Positions 1-8,370 are shown, counted from the stretch's first letter. The stretch is 64,000 bases of DNA from CAZCEC01 sp964497615 (GCA_964497615.1 CAZCEC010000024.1:1-64000); one strand, 5' to 3'. The notes: generated by a model from the letters alone, not told the origin. Translations and numbers: made by a program.

Positions 1-60
<60 letters not shown>

Positions 61-354
61 TATGAGGGGCAGGGGATGCAGGGGGACTCAAGGGACACAG
101 GGGAGAGCCCTGTCACGCCGAGCGCCGCACACGGACAGCGGGCCAACCAACAAGGTGGCGCGCGAGGCGGCTCGCTGCTTGAGCGTTGCATGGCTCGGCA
201 TTTCGCAGGGGCGCGACGAACAGACCTGCCAGGTTTGGCGTGCGGGCATCCCAAGCGTGCGAGCAACAAACCTGGCAGGTCTTGTCGGCGACGGATCAAT
301 GATGTTCCGCGGCCCTGGGGCGTATCTTGATGGGACTCCGGTAACGATTGGAAG
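61..354. other. Gene-free repeat region
   Basis: No convincing coding sequence. It holds family E-like G-rich sequence (61-105), a degenerate family C half (TGTCACGCCGAGCG at about 110-125) and a complete family A inverted repeat. The short open frames here overlap each other on both strands and follow the repeat sequence, so they are treated as non-coding. Confidence 0.6.
222..282. repeat. Family A inverted repeat, copy 1
   Basis: Left arm AGACCTGCCAGGTTTG (222-237) and right arm CAAACCTGGCAGGTCT (267-282) are perfect inverse complements around a 29-base variable loop. The same 16-base arms recur ten times in this window. Confidence 0.9.
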
Positions 355-657
355 GTGCTGGTGAACCATCCGCTGTTCATCACCTTCATTTACTCTTTGG
401 GCAGTCTGTATGGGCTGTGGCAAGGCTGGCTCCGGCTAAGACAGCCTGGCAGCAGCCTGGTGCTGCTAGCTATTCCGGAGATTGGCTCCCTTGCGCTCAT
501 GTGGATTGTGGGCGGCGCCTCAGCGGCGGCACGACACCGCGCGACGTTGATGCAAGCAGACCGCGTGCGGCGATCGGGATACTTCTACCTTCTGGCCGGG
601 TTCGGAATGGGCCTAGCCGGCTGCCTGGCGCTTGTTGGTTGGCTCGCACAACGCTGA
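355..657 (+). CDS. Small hypothetical membrane protein
   Basis: A 100-residue protein starting at GTG 355 (a second GTG is at 361). It is hydrophobic, with likely membrane segments at about residues 6-24, 35-55 and 73-97, separated by an Arg-rich stretch (AARHRATLMQADRVRR, about 58-73) that should lie on the cytoplasmic side. I do not recognise the family. The upstream region is a family A repeat, so its expression signals are unclear. The coherent hydrophobic pattern supports a real gene, but the GTG start and lack of a clear ribosome site keep confidence moderate. Confidence 0.5.
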   Translation: MLVNHPLFITFIYSLGSLYGLWQGWLRLRQPGSSLVLLAIPEIGSLALMWIVGGASAAARHRATLMQADRVRRSGYFYLLAGFGMGLAGCLALVGWLAQR

Positions 658-691
658 CGCCAGCAGCATATCCCAAGATTGGAGCCTTGCC

Positions 692-934
692 ATGAGCACC
701 CTCAGCCTCCGCCTCCCCGAATCCCTCCACGCCCTCGCCCGCGAAGTGGCGCAGGAGGAAGACATCTCCATCAACCAGCTCATCACCCTGGCGCTGGCGG
801 AGAAGCTCGCGGCGCTGAAGACCGAGGAGTTCTTTGCCCAGCGCGCCAAGGGGCGCACCCGCGCCAAGTTCGAGCGCGCCCTGGCCCGCGTCGCCAAGCG
901 CCCGCCCGCCAAGCACGACCGGCTGGAGGACTGA
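692..934 (+). CDS. Ribbon-helix-helix protein, HicB/CopG-like, orphan antitoxin-like
   Basis: 80 residues from ATG 692. The N-terminus LSLRLPESLHALAREVA followed by EEDISINQLITLALAEKL is the beta-strand/helix/helix layout of ribbon-helix-helix DNA-binding proteins, as in HicB C-terminal domains and CopG-type antitoxins. The C-terminal 35 residues are basic (RAKGRTRAKFERALARVAKR). No HicA-like or other toxin frame lies next to it: the upstream gene is a membrane protein and downstream is a family D repeat. So it is either a stand-alone regulator or an orphan antitoxin. An in-frame upstream start at 632 would overlap the preceding gene and is less likely. Confidence 0.7.
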   Translation: MSTLSLRLPESLHALAREVAQEEDISINQLITLALAEKLAALKTEEFFAQRAKGRTRAKFERALARVAKRPPAKHDRLED

Positions 935-945
935 ACCCCCCATCG

Positions 946-1098
946 CTCACCGCGGAGCACGCGGAGAGCGCTGAGAAAACCAATTCCGGGGAATGCTTGT
1001 CGCACCTTCGGGGGTGACGCCTTTCTCCCCCTCTCCGCGCCCTTTGCGCGCTCCGCGGTGGATGCCCTAATTCGTCCGAATTCGTGACAATTCGTGGC
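946..1098. repeat. Family D repeat, copy 1
   Basis: Contains CCGCGGAGCACGCGGAGAGC (948 on), its inverse form CGCGCTCCGCGGTG (about 1048-1061) and AATTCGTGACAATTCGTGGC (about 1078-1097). The same words recur at 11636, 26287, 29397, 32566, 43482 and 54885. Confidence 0.75.
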
Positions 1099-1131
1099 TC
1101 AGGTTTTCTACCGTTGTGCCATCGCGCCTTC

Positions 1132-2529
1132 ATGGTTACAATGCCCCCTGTGCCGCTCCCCCGCTATGAAGACCATCGCGCCCACCTGGCCGCCATGCGC
1201 CGCGCCGCGCTGGCCGCCGTGGACCCCGGCCTGGCCGTCCGCCGCTATCTCGCTCCGGCGGATTGGGCCGCCGCCAAGCACATCTACCTGGTGGGGGCGG
1301 GCAAAGCGGGCGTGCCCATGGCCGCCGCCGTCGCGCACCTGCTGGGCGAGCGGCTCACCGCCGGCCTGGTCGTCGTGCCCCACAAGCCGGACATCGCGCC
1401 CCCCACGCCCACAGCCCAGTACTCTGGGCCAGCCACACCTACGCCCGGCCTCGATCACCCGCGCCTGACCTTTCTCGAAGGCGGGCACCCCCACCCCACC
1501 CAGGGCAGCCTGGACGCGGGCCGCGCCATCGCCGCCTTGCTGGAGGCCGCCCAGCCAGGCGACCTCGTCATCGCCGTCATCTCTGGCGGCGGCTCCGCCC
1601 TGCTGGAACTACCCTACCCCGGCATTGCCCTGGAAGACCTGCAGGCGGCCAACGACGTGCTGCTCAAGTCGGGCGCGGCGATCCACGAGATCAATCAGAT
1701 TCGGGCGCGGCTGTCGCGCATCAAGGGCGGCGGGCTGGCGCGGCTGGCGGCCCCGGCGCGGGTGCTGGGGCTGATCCTCTCGGATGTGGTGGGCAACCAC
1801 CTGAACAGCGTCGCCTCCGGCCCGACCGTCCCCAGCGGCTCCGACCCGTCCGCGGCGCTGAAGGTGGTGGAGCAGTACCAGCTAGGCAGCCAACTGCCCC
1901 CGGCGGTGATGACGCGGCTGACGCAGCCGGCCACCGGCGGGCTGGGCGCGCTGCCGGTGGTGGAGAACCGGCTGGTGGGGTCCAACAAGCAGGCGGGCGA
2001 GGCGGCGGCGGGCGAGGCGCTGGCGCTGGGGTTCGAGGCGCGCTGGCTGGCCGACGACTGGCAGGGCGAGGCGCGCGAGATGGGCCGGGCATTCGCGGCG
2101 CTGCTCACCGGGCCGCACGGCGGCCTGCCGCAGACGCGGCTGGCCACCGGCCGCCTGCCGCCCCTGCCCGGCGAGGCGCCGCGCCCGCGCTGCATCGTGG
2201 TGGGCGGCGAGACGACGGTGACGGTGCGGGGCAAGGGGCGCGGCGGGCGCAACCAGGAGGCGGCGCTGGCCGCGGCGCTGACCCTGGCCGGGCTGCCGGC
2301 GGTGGTGGTGGCGACCCTGGCGACCGACGGGGTGGACGGCCCGACGGATGCGGCCGGCGCCATCGTTACCGGCGAGACGATCAGCCGGGCGGGGAGCCTG
2401 GGGCTGAGCGCCCCGACCTACCTGGACGACAACAACGCCTATGCCTTCCTGGCCGGGGTAGGCGCGCTGCTGCGCACCGGCCCGACGGGGACGAATGTGA
2501 ATGATTTGTGGATGGGGTTGGTGTATTAG
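1132..2529 (+). CDS. Glycerate 2-kinase (MOFRL/DUF4147 family)
   Basis: 465 residues from ATG 1132 (ATG 1141 is an alternative; the longer GTG 1084 frame runs into repeat DNA). The protein matches class II glycerate kinases, which phosphorylate D-glycerate to 2-phosphoglycerate with ATP in the cytoplasm, feeding glycerate or hydroxypyruvate into glycolysis. Visible marks are the glycine-rich GGGSALLELP near residue 152, the MOFRL-domain signature GGETTVTVRGKGRGGRNQ near residue 358, the acidic ATDGVDGPTDAAGA near 397 and GTNVNDL at the C-terminus. Length is normal for the family (about 420-470). It is monocistronic here: a family D repeat lies upstream and a hairpin downstream. The residue PTPTAQYSGPATPTPG stretch near 90-105 is an unusual Pro/Thr insertion. 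Confidence 0.93.
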   Translation: MVTMPPVPLPRYEDHRAHLAAMRRAALAAVDPGLAVRRYLAPADWAAAKHIYLVGAGKAGVPMAAAVAHLLGERLTAGLVVVPHKPDIAPPTPTAQYSGPATPTPGLDHPRLTFLEGGHPHPTQGSLDAGRAIAALLEAAQPGDLVIAVISGGGSALLELPYPGIALEDLQAANDVLLKSGAAIHEINQIRARLSRIKGGGLARLAAPARVLGLILSDVVGNHLNSVASGPTVPSGSDPSAALKVVEQYQLGSQLPPAVMTRLTQPATGGLGALPVVENRLVGSNKQAGEAAAGEALALGFEARWLADDWQGEAREMGRAFAALLTGPHGGLPQTRLATGRLPPLPGEAPRPRCIVVGGETTVTVRGKGRGGRNQEAALAAALTLAGLPAVVVATLATDGVDGPTDAAGAIVTGETISRAGSLGLSAPTYLDDNNAYAFLAGVGALLRTGPTGTNVNDLWMGLVY

Positions 2530-2640
2530 GGAACGGGGTATAAGGGGAATAAGGGGTCTGAGGGGACCCAGGGGACTCGGGGGAAGGGCATAAAGGGCAC
2601 GAGGGGGCTCGGGGGACTCAGGGGAATTGAGTTTCTGTCC
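2530..2640. repeat. Family E GGGGACTC repeats
   Basis: Imperfect tandem GGGGACTCGGGGGAAGGG-type units interspersed with ATAAGGGG. Similar arrays lie at 10752, 29622, 32871, 41140 and 43262. It occupies the gap between two convergent genes. Confidence 0.7.
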
Positions 2641-2689
2641 GCCGGGGAGCGGGGTAGCGGGTGGGGTTGATCCCCACCCGGCCCCCGGC
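2641..2689. terminator. Bidirectional hairpin between convergent genes
   Basis: CGGGTGGGG (2658-2666) pairs with CCCCACCCG (2672-2680) across a 5-base loop, and the outer GCCGGGG/CCCCGGC extends the stem. It sits between the stops of the glycerate kinase and of the minus-strand beta-helix gene. There is no clear T tract, so its role as terminator is inferred. Confidence 0.55.
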
Positions 2690-2690
2690 G

Positions 2691-5258
2691 CTACTGACCC
2701 TTGGCGACATAGGGCAGATAGATCTTGCTGAAACCAAACTGAACGAACTCGTAGGCGCCCAGGTCCGGCTTTAGGCCCTGGGGCCGGGCCACGCCGTCGA
2801 AGTCCGTCGTTACATTGGTCGGCACCCCGCGGTCAATGGCGTGGCTGGCGCTGGTGAGGTGATAGTCGCCGCTGCCCTCATCCGCAAAGGCGGCCGGGCC
2901 GGTGTATTCCGCCTCCAGGCTGAAGTTCCCCACCTGCCAGGGCGTGGTGACGTTGGACCACAGCACGCCCGTCATTGAAACCGTGCTGGTGGGCGCCTGG
3001 CCCTGCACGCCGAACTTATAGCCGTGGAAGATGACGTTGCTTAGGTTCGCCACCGTATCCTGCTGGCCGTGCTCGTCGGGGATGTCCGTGCCCACGCTCA
3101 CGGCCAACTGAAAGCCAGTGAAGCGCGGGGCGAAGGTGACGTGCTTGGCGTCGAGGGACGAGCCGTGAAAGGACATGCTGAGGTCGGCCGCGCCATCCGG
3201 GTTGGTAACTTCGTTGCGGGCAAATTGCGCATTGAGAATCCTGGCGAAGCTGCCGTCGACGAACAGGGCCGCCTCATCGAGGGACTCGTTATCGGCCACG
3301 GTGAGATTGGTGAAGGTCACGGCCGCGCCGTCTAGATAAATCGCGCCGCCCTTCTCCCCGGCCGTATTCTCCCGGAACGTCGCCAGGTCGAAGGTGGCGG
3401 CCTGGGCGACGCTGACGTACGCGCCGCCGCCCCGCTCGCCGGCGACGTTGCTGTCGAAGGTGCTGGTGTTAATCTCGCATTCAATTTGAATGCCGCAGTT
3501 GATGGCGCTGCCGCCGCCGTTGCGCTGCGCCTGATTGTCAGAGAACAGGCCGCCAAGCCAGTCCAGCGCGGCGCTGAAATACCCGCCGCCGCCGTCGCCG
3601 CACTCGGCGGGCGGGCCGTCGGCGCTGGCAGGCCGGGCGAGCTGCGCGGCCGCGCACAGGGCCTGGTTGCCGGTCACGATCGTATCTGTGGCCGTGATGA
3701 CGGCGCCATATAACCCGCCGCCGTGGCCGTTCTGCGCCGTGTTGCTGATGAAGGTGGAGTTTGACAGCACGCTGGCCGCGCCGAAGTAGGCGCCGCCGCC
3801 ACGCGCGCTGGTGCCGATCGTCTGATTGAGAGCGAAGGTGGTGTGGGTCACTGACGTGCTCGCATTGAAGTAGGCCCCGCCGCCATTCCCGAGCGCCGTG
3901 TTGCCCGTGAAGGCCGTGTCCAGCAGCGTGGCGGCGGCGTTAAAGCGCGCGCCGCCGCCGCCGCCGCTCTGGGCCGCATTATTCGAGAAGTTCGAAGCGG
4001 TGACGGTGGCCTGGGTGCTGGCGAGCACGCCGCCGCCATGGGTGGCCGCCGTGTTGCCGCCGAACTCGCTCTGGTCGATGGCCGCTGGCCCGCCCAGGTA
4101 GGCGCCGCCGCCGCTGCCGCCCGCCGCATTGCCGGTGAAGGTGGCGCCGCTGATGGGGGCGCTGCCGCCGCCGCCGAAGGCGTCCAGGTACAGCCCGCCG
4201 CCGTCCGCGAGCGCGGTGTTGCTCATGAAGAGGGTGGTGGTCAGCCCGCCGCCCGCGCCCAGGTAGGCGCCGCCGCCGCTGCCCGCCGTGTTGCCCGTGA
4301 ACGCGCTGTCGCGGATGCTGGCCGCCCCCCAGAACCGCACGCCGCCGCCGTCCAGGACGGCGCTATTGTCGGTGAAGGTCGTGTCGAGCAGTGTTGCCGC
4401 GCCGGTCAGCAGCGCGCCGCCCCCGCTGGCGTTGAAGTCCACCGCGGCCCGGTTGCGGAGGAAGGTGCTGCCGCTGACCACTGCGGTCCCAAAGATATAC
4501 AGCCCGCCGCCGTCGGAGTTGGCGGTGTTGCTGATGAAGGTGGCGGCGGTGAGGAGGCCGTTGCTAAAGATGTACAGCCCGCCGCCGTTGAAGTTGGTGG
4601 TGTTGGTCAGGAATTCGGTCTCCGCCACCACCGCCGACCCGGCCACATAGGCCCCGCCGCCGGGGCCGTTGGTGACGGTGTTGCTGATGAAGACCGAGCC
4701 CGACATGACGGCCGTACTGGCAAAGTAGGCGCCGCCGCCGCCCGTGCCCAGCTTGGTGTTGCTGATGAAGCTGACGCCCCACAGCGTGCCCGCGCTGCCG
4801 AAGTACGCCCCGCCGCCGCCAAAGCCGTCGTTGAGGCCCCGGCCATGCTGGATGGTGAGGGCCGTGAGCGTGAGCGGCGCGGTGGCCAGCAGCGGCCGGT
4901 ACAGGCTCGCCCCGTCCACGATGATGGCCTGACCCGTGCCGTCGATGGTCAGGGCCTGGCTGATGAGGGGCAAGGCCGAGGCCAGCACGATGGGGGTGGT
5001 GACGGTGGCGCTGAAGGTGATGGTGTCGTGGCCGAGGAGCGCATTGGCGTTCAGGATGGCGTCGCGCAGGGTGCAGGTGTCGTCGCATAGGCCGTCGCCG
5101 GGGTCCGCCGCCGAAGTGACGACGAAGCCGGCGGCCAGGGCCGCGGGCGGGGCGGCCAGCCGGGTGTCAACGGCTGGGATGAGGGCGCCGACCAGCGCCA
5201 GGGCCGCCAGCAGGCGGACCAGCGCGGAAGCGGGCGGGGAGGGGCGAAAGAGGGACAT
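2691..5258 (-). CDS. CSLREA-type right-handed beta-helix surface protein
   Basis: 855 residues from ATG 5258, chosen because TTGGAGG lies about 8 bases upstream and a signal peptide starts there (FRPSPPASALVRLLAALALV). The CSLREA-like motif GDGLCDDTCTLRDAILNAN follows at about residues 53-71. From about 130 to 750 it consists of Gly-rich coils of the form GGGAYF..A.V..S.FI.NTA, as in Pmp/parallel beta-helix proteins. A DLGAYEF motif comes near the end, where such proteins commonly have it. The last residues are FSKIYLPYVAKGQ, the terminal LP motif shared with two other secreted proteins here. Likely an exported adhesin or cell-surface protein; the ligand is unknown. Confidence 0.85.
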   Translation of the reverse strand: MSLFRPSPPASALVRLLAALALVGALIPAVDTRLAAPPAALAAGFVVTSAADPGDGLCDDTCTLRDAILNANALLGHDTITFSATVTTPIVLASALPLISQALTIDGTGQAIIVDGASLYRPLLATAPLTLTALTIQHGRGLNDGFGGGGAYFGSAGTLWGVSFISNTKLGTGGGGAYFASTAVMSGSVFISNTVTNGPGGGAYVAGSAVVAETEFLTNTTNFNGGGLYIFSNGLLTAATFISNTANSDGGGLYIFGTAVVSGSTFLRNRAAVDFNASGGGALLTGAATLLDTTFTDNSAVLDGGGVRFWGAASIRDSAFTGNTAGSGGGAYLGAGGGLTTTLFMSNTALADGGGLYLDAFGGGGSAPISGATFTGNAAGGSGGGAYLGGPAAIDQSEFGGNTAATHGGGVLASTQATVTASNFSNNAAQSGGGGGARFNAAATLLDTAFTGNTALGNGGGAYFNASTSVTHTTFALNQTIGTSARGGGAYFGAASVLSNSTFISNTAQNGHGGGLYGAVITATDTIVTGNQALCAAAQLARPASADGPPAECGDGGGGYFSAALDWLGGLFSDNQAQRNGGGSAINCGIQIECEINTSTFDSNVAGERGGGAYVSVAQAATFDLATFRENTAGEKGGAIYLDGAAVTFTNLTVADNESLDEAALFVDGSFARILNAQFARNEVTNPDGAADLSMSFHGSSLDAKHVTFAPRFTGFQLAVSVGTDIPDEHGQQDTVANLSNVIFHGYKFGVQGQAPTSTVSMTGVLWSNVTTPWQVGNFSLEAEYTGPAAFADEGSGDYHLTSASHAIDRGVPTNVTTDFDGVARPQGLKPDLGAYEFVQFGFSKIYLPYVAKGQ

Positions 5259-5330
5259 GCGGAACCTCCAAGCCGATACGGCCCGGCCTGCGGTGGGGGG
5301 CGCGCAGACCGGGATGGCCCAGTTCAGGAT

Positions 5331-5336
5331 AGTGTA
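5331..5336 (-). promoter_or_regulatory. Candidate -10 element for beta-helix gene
   Basis: On the minus strand the sequence reads TTCGCTACACTATCC, with TACACT as the -10 hexamer about 72 bases upstream of the start at 5258. TCGCTACACT also occurs at 40029-40037 upstream of another gene. Confidence 0.4.
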
Positions 5337-5395
5337 GCGAACGAGCGCAAAAAAACCGCAAAAAGCGACCAAACCGGATCGCCGGGTTGGGGTTG

Positions 5396-5415
5396 GTGTA
5401 CAATCCGTCGTACAC
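5396..5415. promoter_or_regulatory. Palindromic operator abutting a start codon
   Basis: GTGTAC (5396-5401) and GTACAC (5410-5415) form a perfect dyad around 8 bases and end directly before the ATG at 5416. A dyad this close to a start in front of a toxin/antitoxin-like pair suggests an autoregulatory operator. This is inference. Confidence 0.5.
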
Positions 5416-5732
5416 ATGGCGAATGGTTTCAGGGCGGTTGATGCGCGTGGATATCCGGTGACATGCAGCAGCGACTACTGGGACCGTCACGTCCTGAAGC
5501 ACCACCCGAGCCTGGCAGGGCATGAGGCCGACGCCAGGCGGGCAATCGAGAAACGCGACTTCATCTATGCGTCAAATCCAGGCCGGATCGCCACGTTTAC
5601 TATGGCCCGCTGACAGGCCGCCGGCCAGAGATCAAGGTTGTCGTTGCCTTTGACGCAAACAATGTCGGGACGGTCGTGTCGGTGAGCGAGTGTTCCCGCC
5701 GGCCAGGCGGGGAGGTGATCGTATGGCCCTGA
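5416..5732 (+). pseudogene. BECR-nuclease-like protein, frameshifted
   Basis: From ATG 5416 the first frame reads SSDYWDRHVLKHHPSLAGHE and ends early at 5613. A second frame (codons in register with 5583) continues as PDRHVYYGPLTG then EIKVVVAFDANN and closes at TGA 5730-5732. Joined, they give a normal small protein of about 105 residues with the H...HP...A..AI..P...Y.....IKVVV.F layout of BECR-fold (RelE/DUF4258-like) nucleases. One indel near 5570-5585 is enough to explain the split. The second frame overlaps the next start by 10 bases, as expected of a coupled operon. It may be a true pseudogene or a sequencing error. The family assignment is by pattern and tentative. Confidence 0.55.
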
Positions 5733-6175
5733 ATGCGCACTACACGCCAATCTACCGGGATGACGAATTACGCTTCGGTCTCTTAAATGCGTGTTTTGCC
5801 GACAAGCCCCATCCAATCTCCGTCGCCTATGATGCAGCCGTTGACAAACTGCTGGTGTGGTTGATCGAACCCGGGCCGAAGGTATTGGCCTCTGAGTTTT
5901 TTGTCACGGAAGATAAGGCCTTCCTGGTGCGCGATGACGACCAGGAAGTTATCGGTTTCACAATTGAGCAGTTTCAGGAAGTGTTCCTGGCCGCCGCCCC
6001 GCAATTGGCCGGCATGTGGCGGCTCAAGGGATTGGCCAGCCGCCTGGATGGTTACCAACGCCTGGAGTATCAGCCCGTCACATCGAGCCACGACAATGGG
6101 TCTCTCGACGTGGCCCGGATCATCAACTACTCAGCTTTTCAGGCCAAGTCCGCTCGCGAGATCAGCCTGGCCTGA
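5723..6175 (+). CDS. DUF2283-like protein, putative antitoxin partner
   Basis: 150 residues from ATG 5723, overlapping the end of the preceding nuclease-like frame; GGGGAGGTGATCGT gives a ribosome site 7-12 bases upstream. Residues about 28-78 (ISVAYDAAVDKLLVWL ... FVTEDKAFLVRDDDQEVIGF) follow the DUF2283 pattern Y....D.L.V.L.........V.....D...VVGF.I. The C-terminal half has no recognisable domain. DUF2283 proteins commonly sit beside DUF4258-type BECR nucleases, so this is probably the antitoxin-like half of a pair controlled by the dyad at 5396-5415. Base composition here is less GC-rich than the flanks, consistent with an acquired module. Confidence 0.55.
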   Translation: MALNAHYTPIYRDDELRFGLLNACFADKPHPISVAYDAAVDKLLVWLIEPGPKVLASEFFVTEDKAFLVRDDDQEVIGFTIEQFQEVFLAAAPQLAGMWRLKGLASRLDGYQRLEYQPVTSSHDNGSLDVARIINYSAFQAKSAREISLA

Positions 6176-6268
6176 GTTCCCTTCAGCACCAAATACATTA
6201 CCGGCAGCCCATGCGCCAGCGCTGACCGAGCCTAAGGCTGCGACCGGTTGACCCGCCCCCCTCAGACG

Positions 6269-6889
6269 ATGCCCCCCTCCGTGCCAATCACCATTGTCAA
6301 CGCCGGCTACCGCTCGACCAACTACTGGGTCGTGGGCGGCGAGGGCGGCCGCCTGCTGGTGGATATCGGCTGGCCGGGCACGCTGGGGACGATGAAGGCG
6401 ACGCTCAAGCGGATGGGCGTGCCGCTGGGCGAACTGCGCTATGCGCTGGCCACCCACTATCACATTGATCACGCCGGGCTGGGCGAGGAAATGAAGCGCG
6501 CAGGCGTGCCCCTGCTGGTGATCGATTTTCAAGCGCCCGCCATCCCGCTGATGAAGCGGCACATCAAGCCGGCCGACCGCTACGTGGACATTACGCCGCT
6601 GGGCAACGTCGTCATCACCTGCGCCCAAAGCCGCGCCCTGCTGGCCAAGCTGGGGCTGAGGGGCGAAATCCTGCCCACGCCCGGCCACTCGGACCACTGC
6701 GTCTCGCTGCTGCTGGACGATGGGCGCGTGTTCACCGGCGACCTGCCGCCGGAGCAGTATGCCTACGATAACCCGGTGGCGCTGAGCACCTGGGCCATGC
6801 TGCGCGCGCGCGGCGCGACGACGGTGTACCCTGCCCACGGGCCGATCCGCGGGATTGACGACGCGGGTGGTGCCGACGACAGTCCGTAG
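6269..6889 (+). CDS. MBL-fold metallo-hydrolase
   Basis: 206 residues from ATG 6269 (a TTG at 6248 is in frame). The metal-binding HxHxDH motif is explicit as THYHIDHAG near residue 69. The downstream ligands appear as PGHSDHCVSL (about 137-146), TGDLPPEQ (about 156) and PAHGPI near the C-terminus. This is the full metallo-beta-lactamase fold pattern with two metal sites. Members hydrolyse thioesters, lactones, phosphodiesters or beta-lactams; nothing here fixes the substrate. It stands alone between the DUF2283-like gene and the LLM oxidoreductase. Confidence 0.85.
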   Translation: MPPSVPITIVNAGYRSTNYWVVGGEGGRLLVDIGWPGTLGTMKATLKRMGVPLGELRYALATHYHIDHAGLGEEMKRAGVPLLVIDFQAPAIPLMKRHIKPADRYVDITPLGNVVITCAQSRALLAKLGLRGEILPTPGHSDHCVSLLLDDGRVFTGDLPPEQYAYDNPVALSTWAMLRARGATTVYPAHGPIRGIDDAGGADDSP

Positions 6890-6928
6890 CAGGGGGCTTT
6901 ATGCCCCCGCGCCACCCCGCCCCGCCGG

Positions 6929-6934
6929 TATAAT
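6929..6934 (+). promoter_or_regulatory. -10 TATAAT for the LLM oxidoreductase
   Basis: CGGTATAATGG places a consensus TATAAT about 34 bases upstream of ATG 6968. A ribosome site CAAGGA is at 6955-6960. Confidence 0.55.
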
Positions 6935-6967
6935 GGCGGACACGCCCCCACTCACAAGGACCCCTAC

Positions 6968-7936
6968 ATGATCGAGATTTCGATTTCAAGCGAAGCGCAA
7001 TTCGGCATGACCTGGCCGCGCTGGCAGCGGCTGACGCGCCTGGTCGAAGACCTGGGCTTCGCCGCGCTCTACCGCGCCGACCACTTCACCATCCAGGACG
7101 CCCCGCCGGACCAGGATGCGCTGGAGACCATGATCTCGCTGGCGTATGTGGCCGACCACACCCGCCGCATCCGCCTGGGCACGCTCGTCGCCCCCGTCTC
7201 CATGCGCGACCCGGTGATGCTGGCGCGGCAGGCCAGCGCCATCGACGACCTGAGCGCGGGGCGGATGGTGCTGGGCATTGGCGCGGGCTGGAACGAGCGC
7301 GAGCACCGGCTGTTCGGCTACCCGCTGGGCGACACGGCCACACGCTTCGCCCGCTTCGAAGAAGGGCTGGAGGTCGTCTCGCGCCTATTACGTTCGCCGG
7401 ACCGGGTGAGCTTTGCGGGGCGCTTCTTCCGGCTGGAGGACGCCATGCTGCTCCCGCGCCCGGCGCGCCCCGGCGGCCCGCGCCTGCTGATCGGCGGCAG
7501 CGGCCCCAAGCGCACCCTGCCCCTGGCCGCCCGCTTCGCCGATATCTGGAACGGCGACAACCTGGGACCAGCGGCGTTCCGCGAACGCTCGGCGCGGCTG
7601 GACGAACTGCTGCGCGCGGCGGGCCGCCAGCCGGAGGACGTCAAGCGCACCAACACGGTCTTTGTGATCTGCGCGCGGGACGAAGCCGAGTTCGAGCGGC
7701 GGCTGGCGGGCTTCCGGCGCTTCGTCCCCGGGATCGCCGCCCTGCCGCTGGCCGACGCCCTGGCCGCCCTGCGCGAGATGCTGGGCGCGCTGGCCGGCTC
7801 CCCCGCCGAGATCGTCGAACAGATCAAGGCGCTGGAAGCGGCGGGCGTGGAGGAGTTGATGCTGCACTGGGTGGATACCGACAACCAGGAAGGGCTGGAG
7901 CTGCTCGCGGAGCAGGTGCTGCCGGCGGTGGGGTGA
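6968..7936 (+). CDS. LLM-class F420-dependent oxidoreductase
   Basis: 322 residues from ATG 6968 with AAGGA seven bases upstream. The protein has the luciferase-like TIM-barrel pattern: N-terminal EISISSEAQFGMTWP, LVEDLGFAALYRADHF, the strand RIRLGTLVAPVSMRDPVMLA, the helix cap LSAGRMVLGIGAGWNEREH, and RPGGPRLLIGGSGPKRTL. This matches the F420-dependent LLM subfamily (TIGR03560-like), which transfers hydride between reduced F420 or FMN and small organic substrates. Length is typical. It ends 4 kb from any obvious pathway partner, so the substrate is unknown. Confidence 0.88.
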   Translation: MIEISISSEAQFGMTWPRWQRLTRLVEDLGFAALYRADHFTIQDAPPDQDALETMISLAYVADHTRRIRLGTLVAPVSMRDPVMLARQASAIDDLSAGRMVLGIGAGWNEREHRLFGYPLGDTATRFARFEEGLEVVSRLLRSPDRVSFAGRFFRLEDAMLLPRPARPGGPRLLIGGSGPKRTLPLAARFADIWNGDNLGPAAFRERSARLDELLRAAGRQPEDVKRTNTVFVICARDEAEFERRLAGFRRFVPGIAALPLADALAALREMLGALAGSPAEIVEQIKALEAAGVEELMLHWVDTDNQEGLELLAEQVLPAVG

Positions 7937-8092
7937 TGTCCGCCGCCATCATTGCCTAACCGTAGCCGGGGGGCCATGGTCCCCCCGCCACCCCGCATGA
8001 CGATGACGCCGCGCCAGGCCGCCGCACTTGCCCATTGCGCGACTCCCATCTCCTTGCAGGAGAGGGGCCGGGGGTGAGGTAGAGCGCCCGGC

Positions 8093-8098
8093 TATAGT
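8093..8098 (+). promoter_or_regulatory. -10 TATAGT of truncated binding-protein copy
   Basis: GGCTATAGTGTCTCCCATG has the same layout as CGCTATAATGTCCCCCATG before the intact gene at 9480, showing that the promoter was duplicated with the coding start. The initiation codon lies only 7 bases after the hexamer, implying leaderless or near-leaderless transcription. Confidence 0.5.
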
Positions 8099-8105
8099 GT
8101 CTCCC

Positions 8106-8282
8106 ATGTCACTCGCGCTCCGCCGCGGCCTGCCCGCCCTGCTGCTGGCCCTGGCCGCCGCCTGGGGCGGGGCCACGCCCGTGCCCGGCGCCGCCGTCTC
8201 CTTCGTGGTCTTTGGCAATTCCGCCGAGCACGCCGCCTATCGGTCGCTGGTGGCGGCGTTTGAAATCGAGCATCCCATTTAG
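8106..8282 (+). pseudogene. Truncated copy of the ABC substrate-binding protein
   Basis: 58 codons from ATG 8106 match the first about 58 residues of the intact binding protein at 9480: the copy reads VSFVVFGNSAEHAAYRSLVA and the intact gene VSFMVFGDPAEHAAYQSLVA. It stops at EIEHPI then TAG. The lipobox Cys has become Trp (LAAAWGG versus LAAACGS), so it could not be lipidated. The homology stops where the heliorhodopsin-side sequence begins. Read as the left remnant of a tandem duplication cut by an insertion or deletion. Confidence 0.8.
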
Positions 8283-8307
8283 GTGGAACCAGCGGGCTAA
8301 CGGCGCG

Positions 8308-8350
8308 CATCAGCCGCCTCGCATCGCGAGCGAAGCGAGGCCGGCTGATG
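8308..8350 (-). terminator. Hairpin downstream of heliorhodopsin
   Basis: CATCAGCCG (8308-8316) pairs with CGGCTGATG (8342-8350), and CCTCGC with GCGAGG inside it. It lies 20 bases past the minus-strand stop at 8371 and may terminate that transcript. Confidence 0.5.
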
Positions 8351-8370
8351 TGCTGGTCAGGCGATTGGCC

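Noticed and set aside
62..423. Overlapping short frames at the window start
   Set aside because: They cross the family A repeat and exist on both strands; no ribosome site or recognisable product.
692..934. Complete toxin-antitoxin module
   Set aside because: Only the ribbon-helix-helix half is present; neither neighbour resembles HicA, ParE, PIN or any other toxin.
2540..2632. G-rich tandem as a regulatory G-quadruplex
   Set aside because: The G runs are consistent with quadruplex potential, but the same array occurs after several unrelated genes in both orientations, so a repeat-family explanation is simpler.
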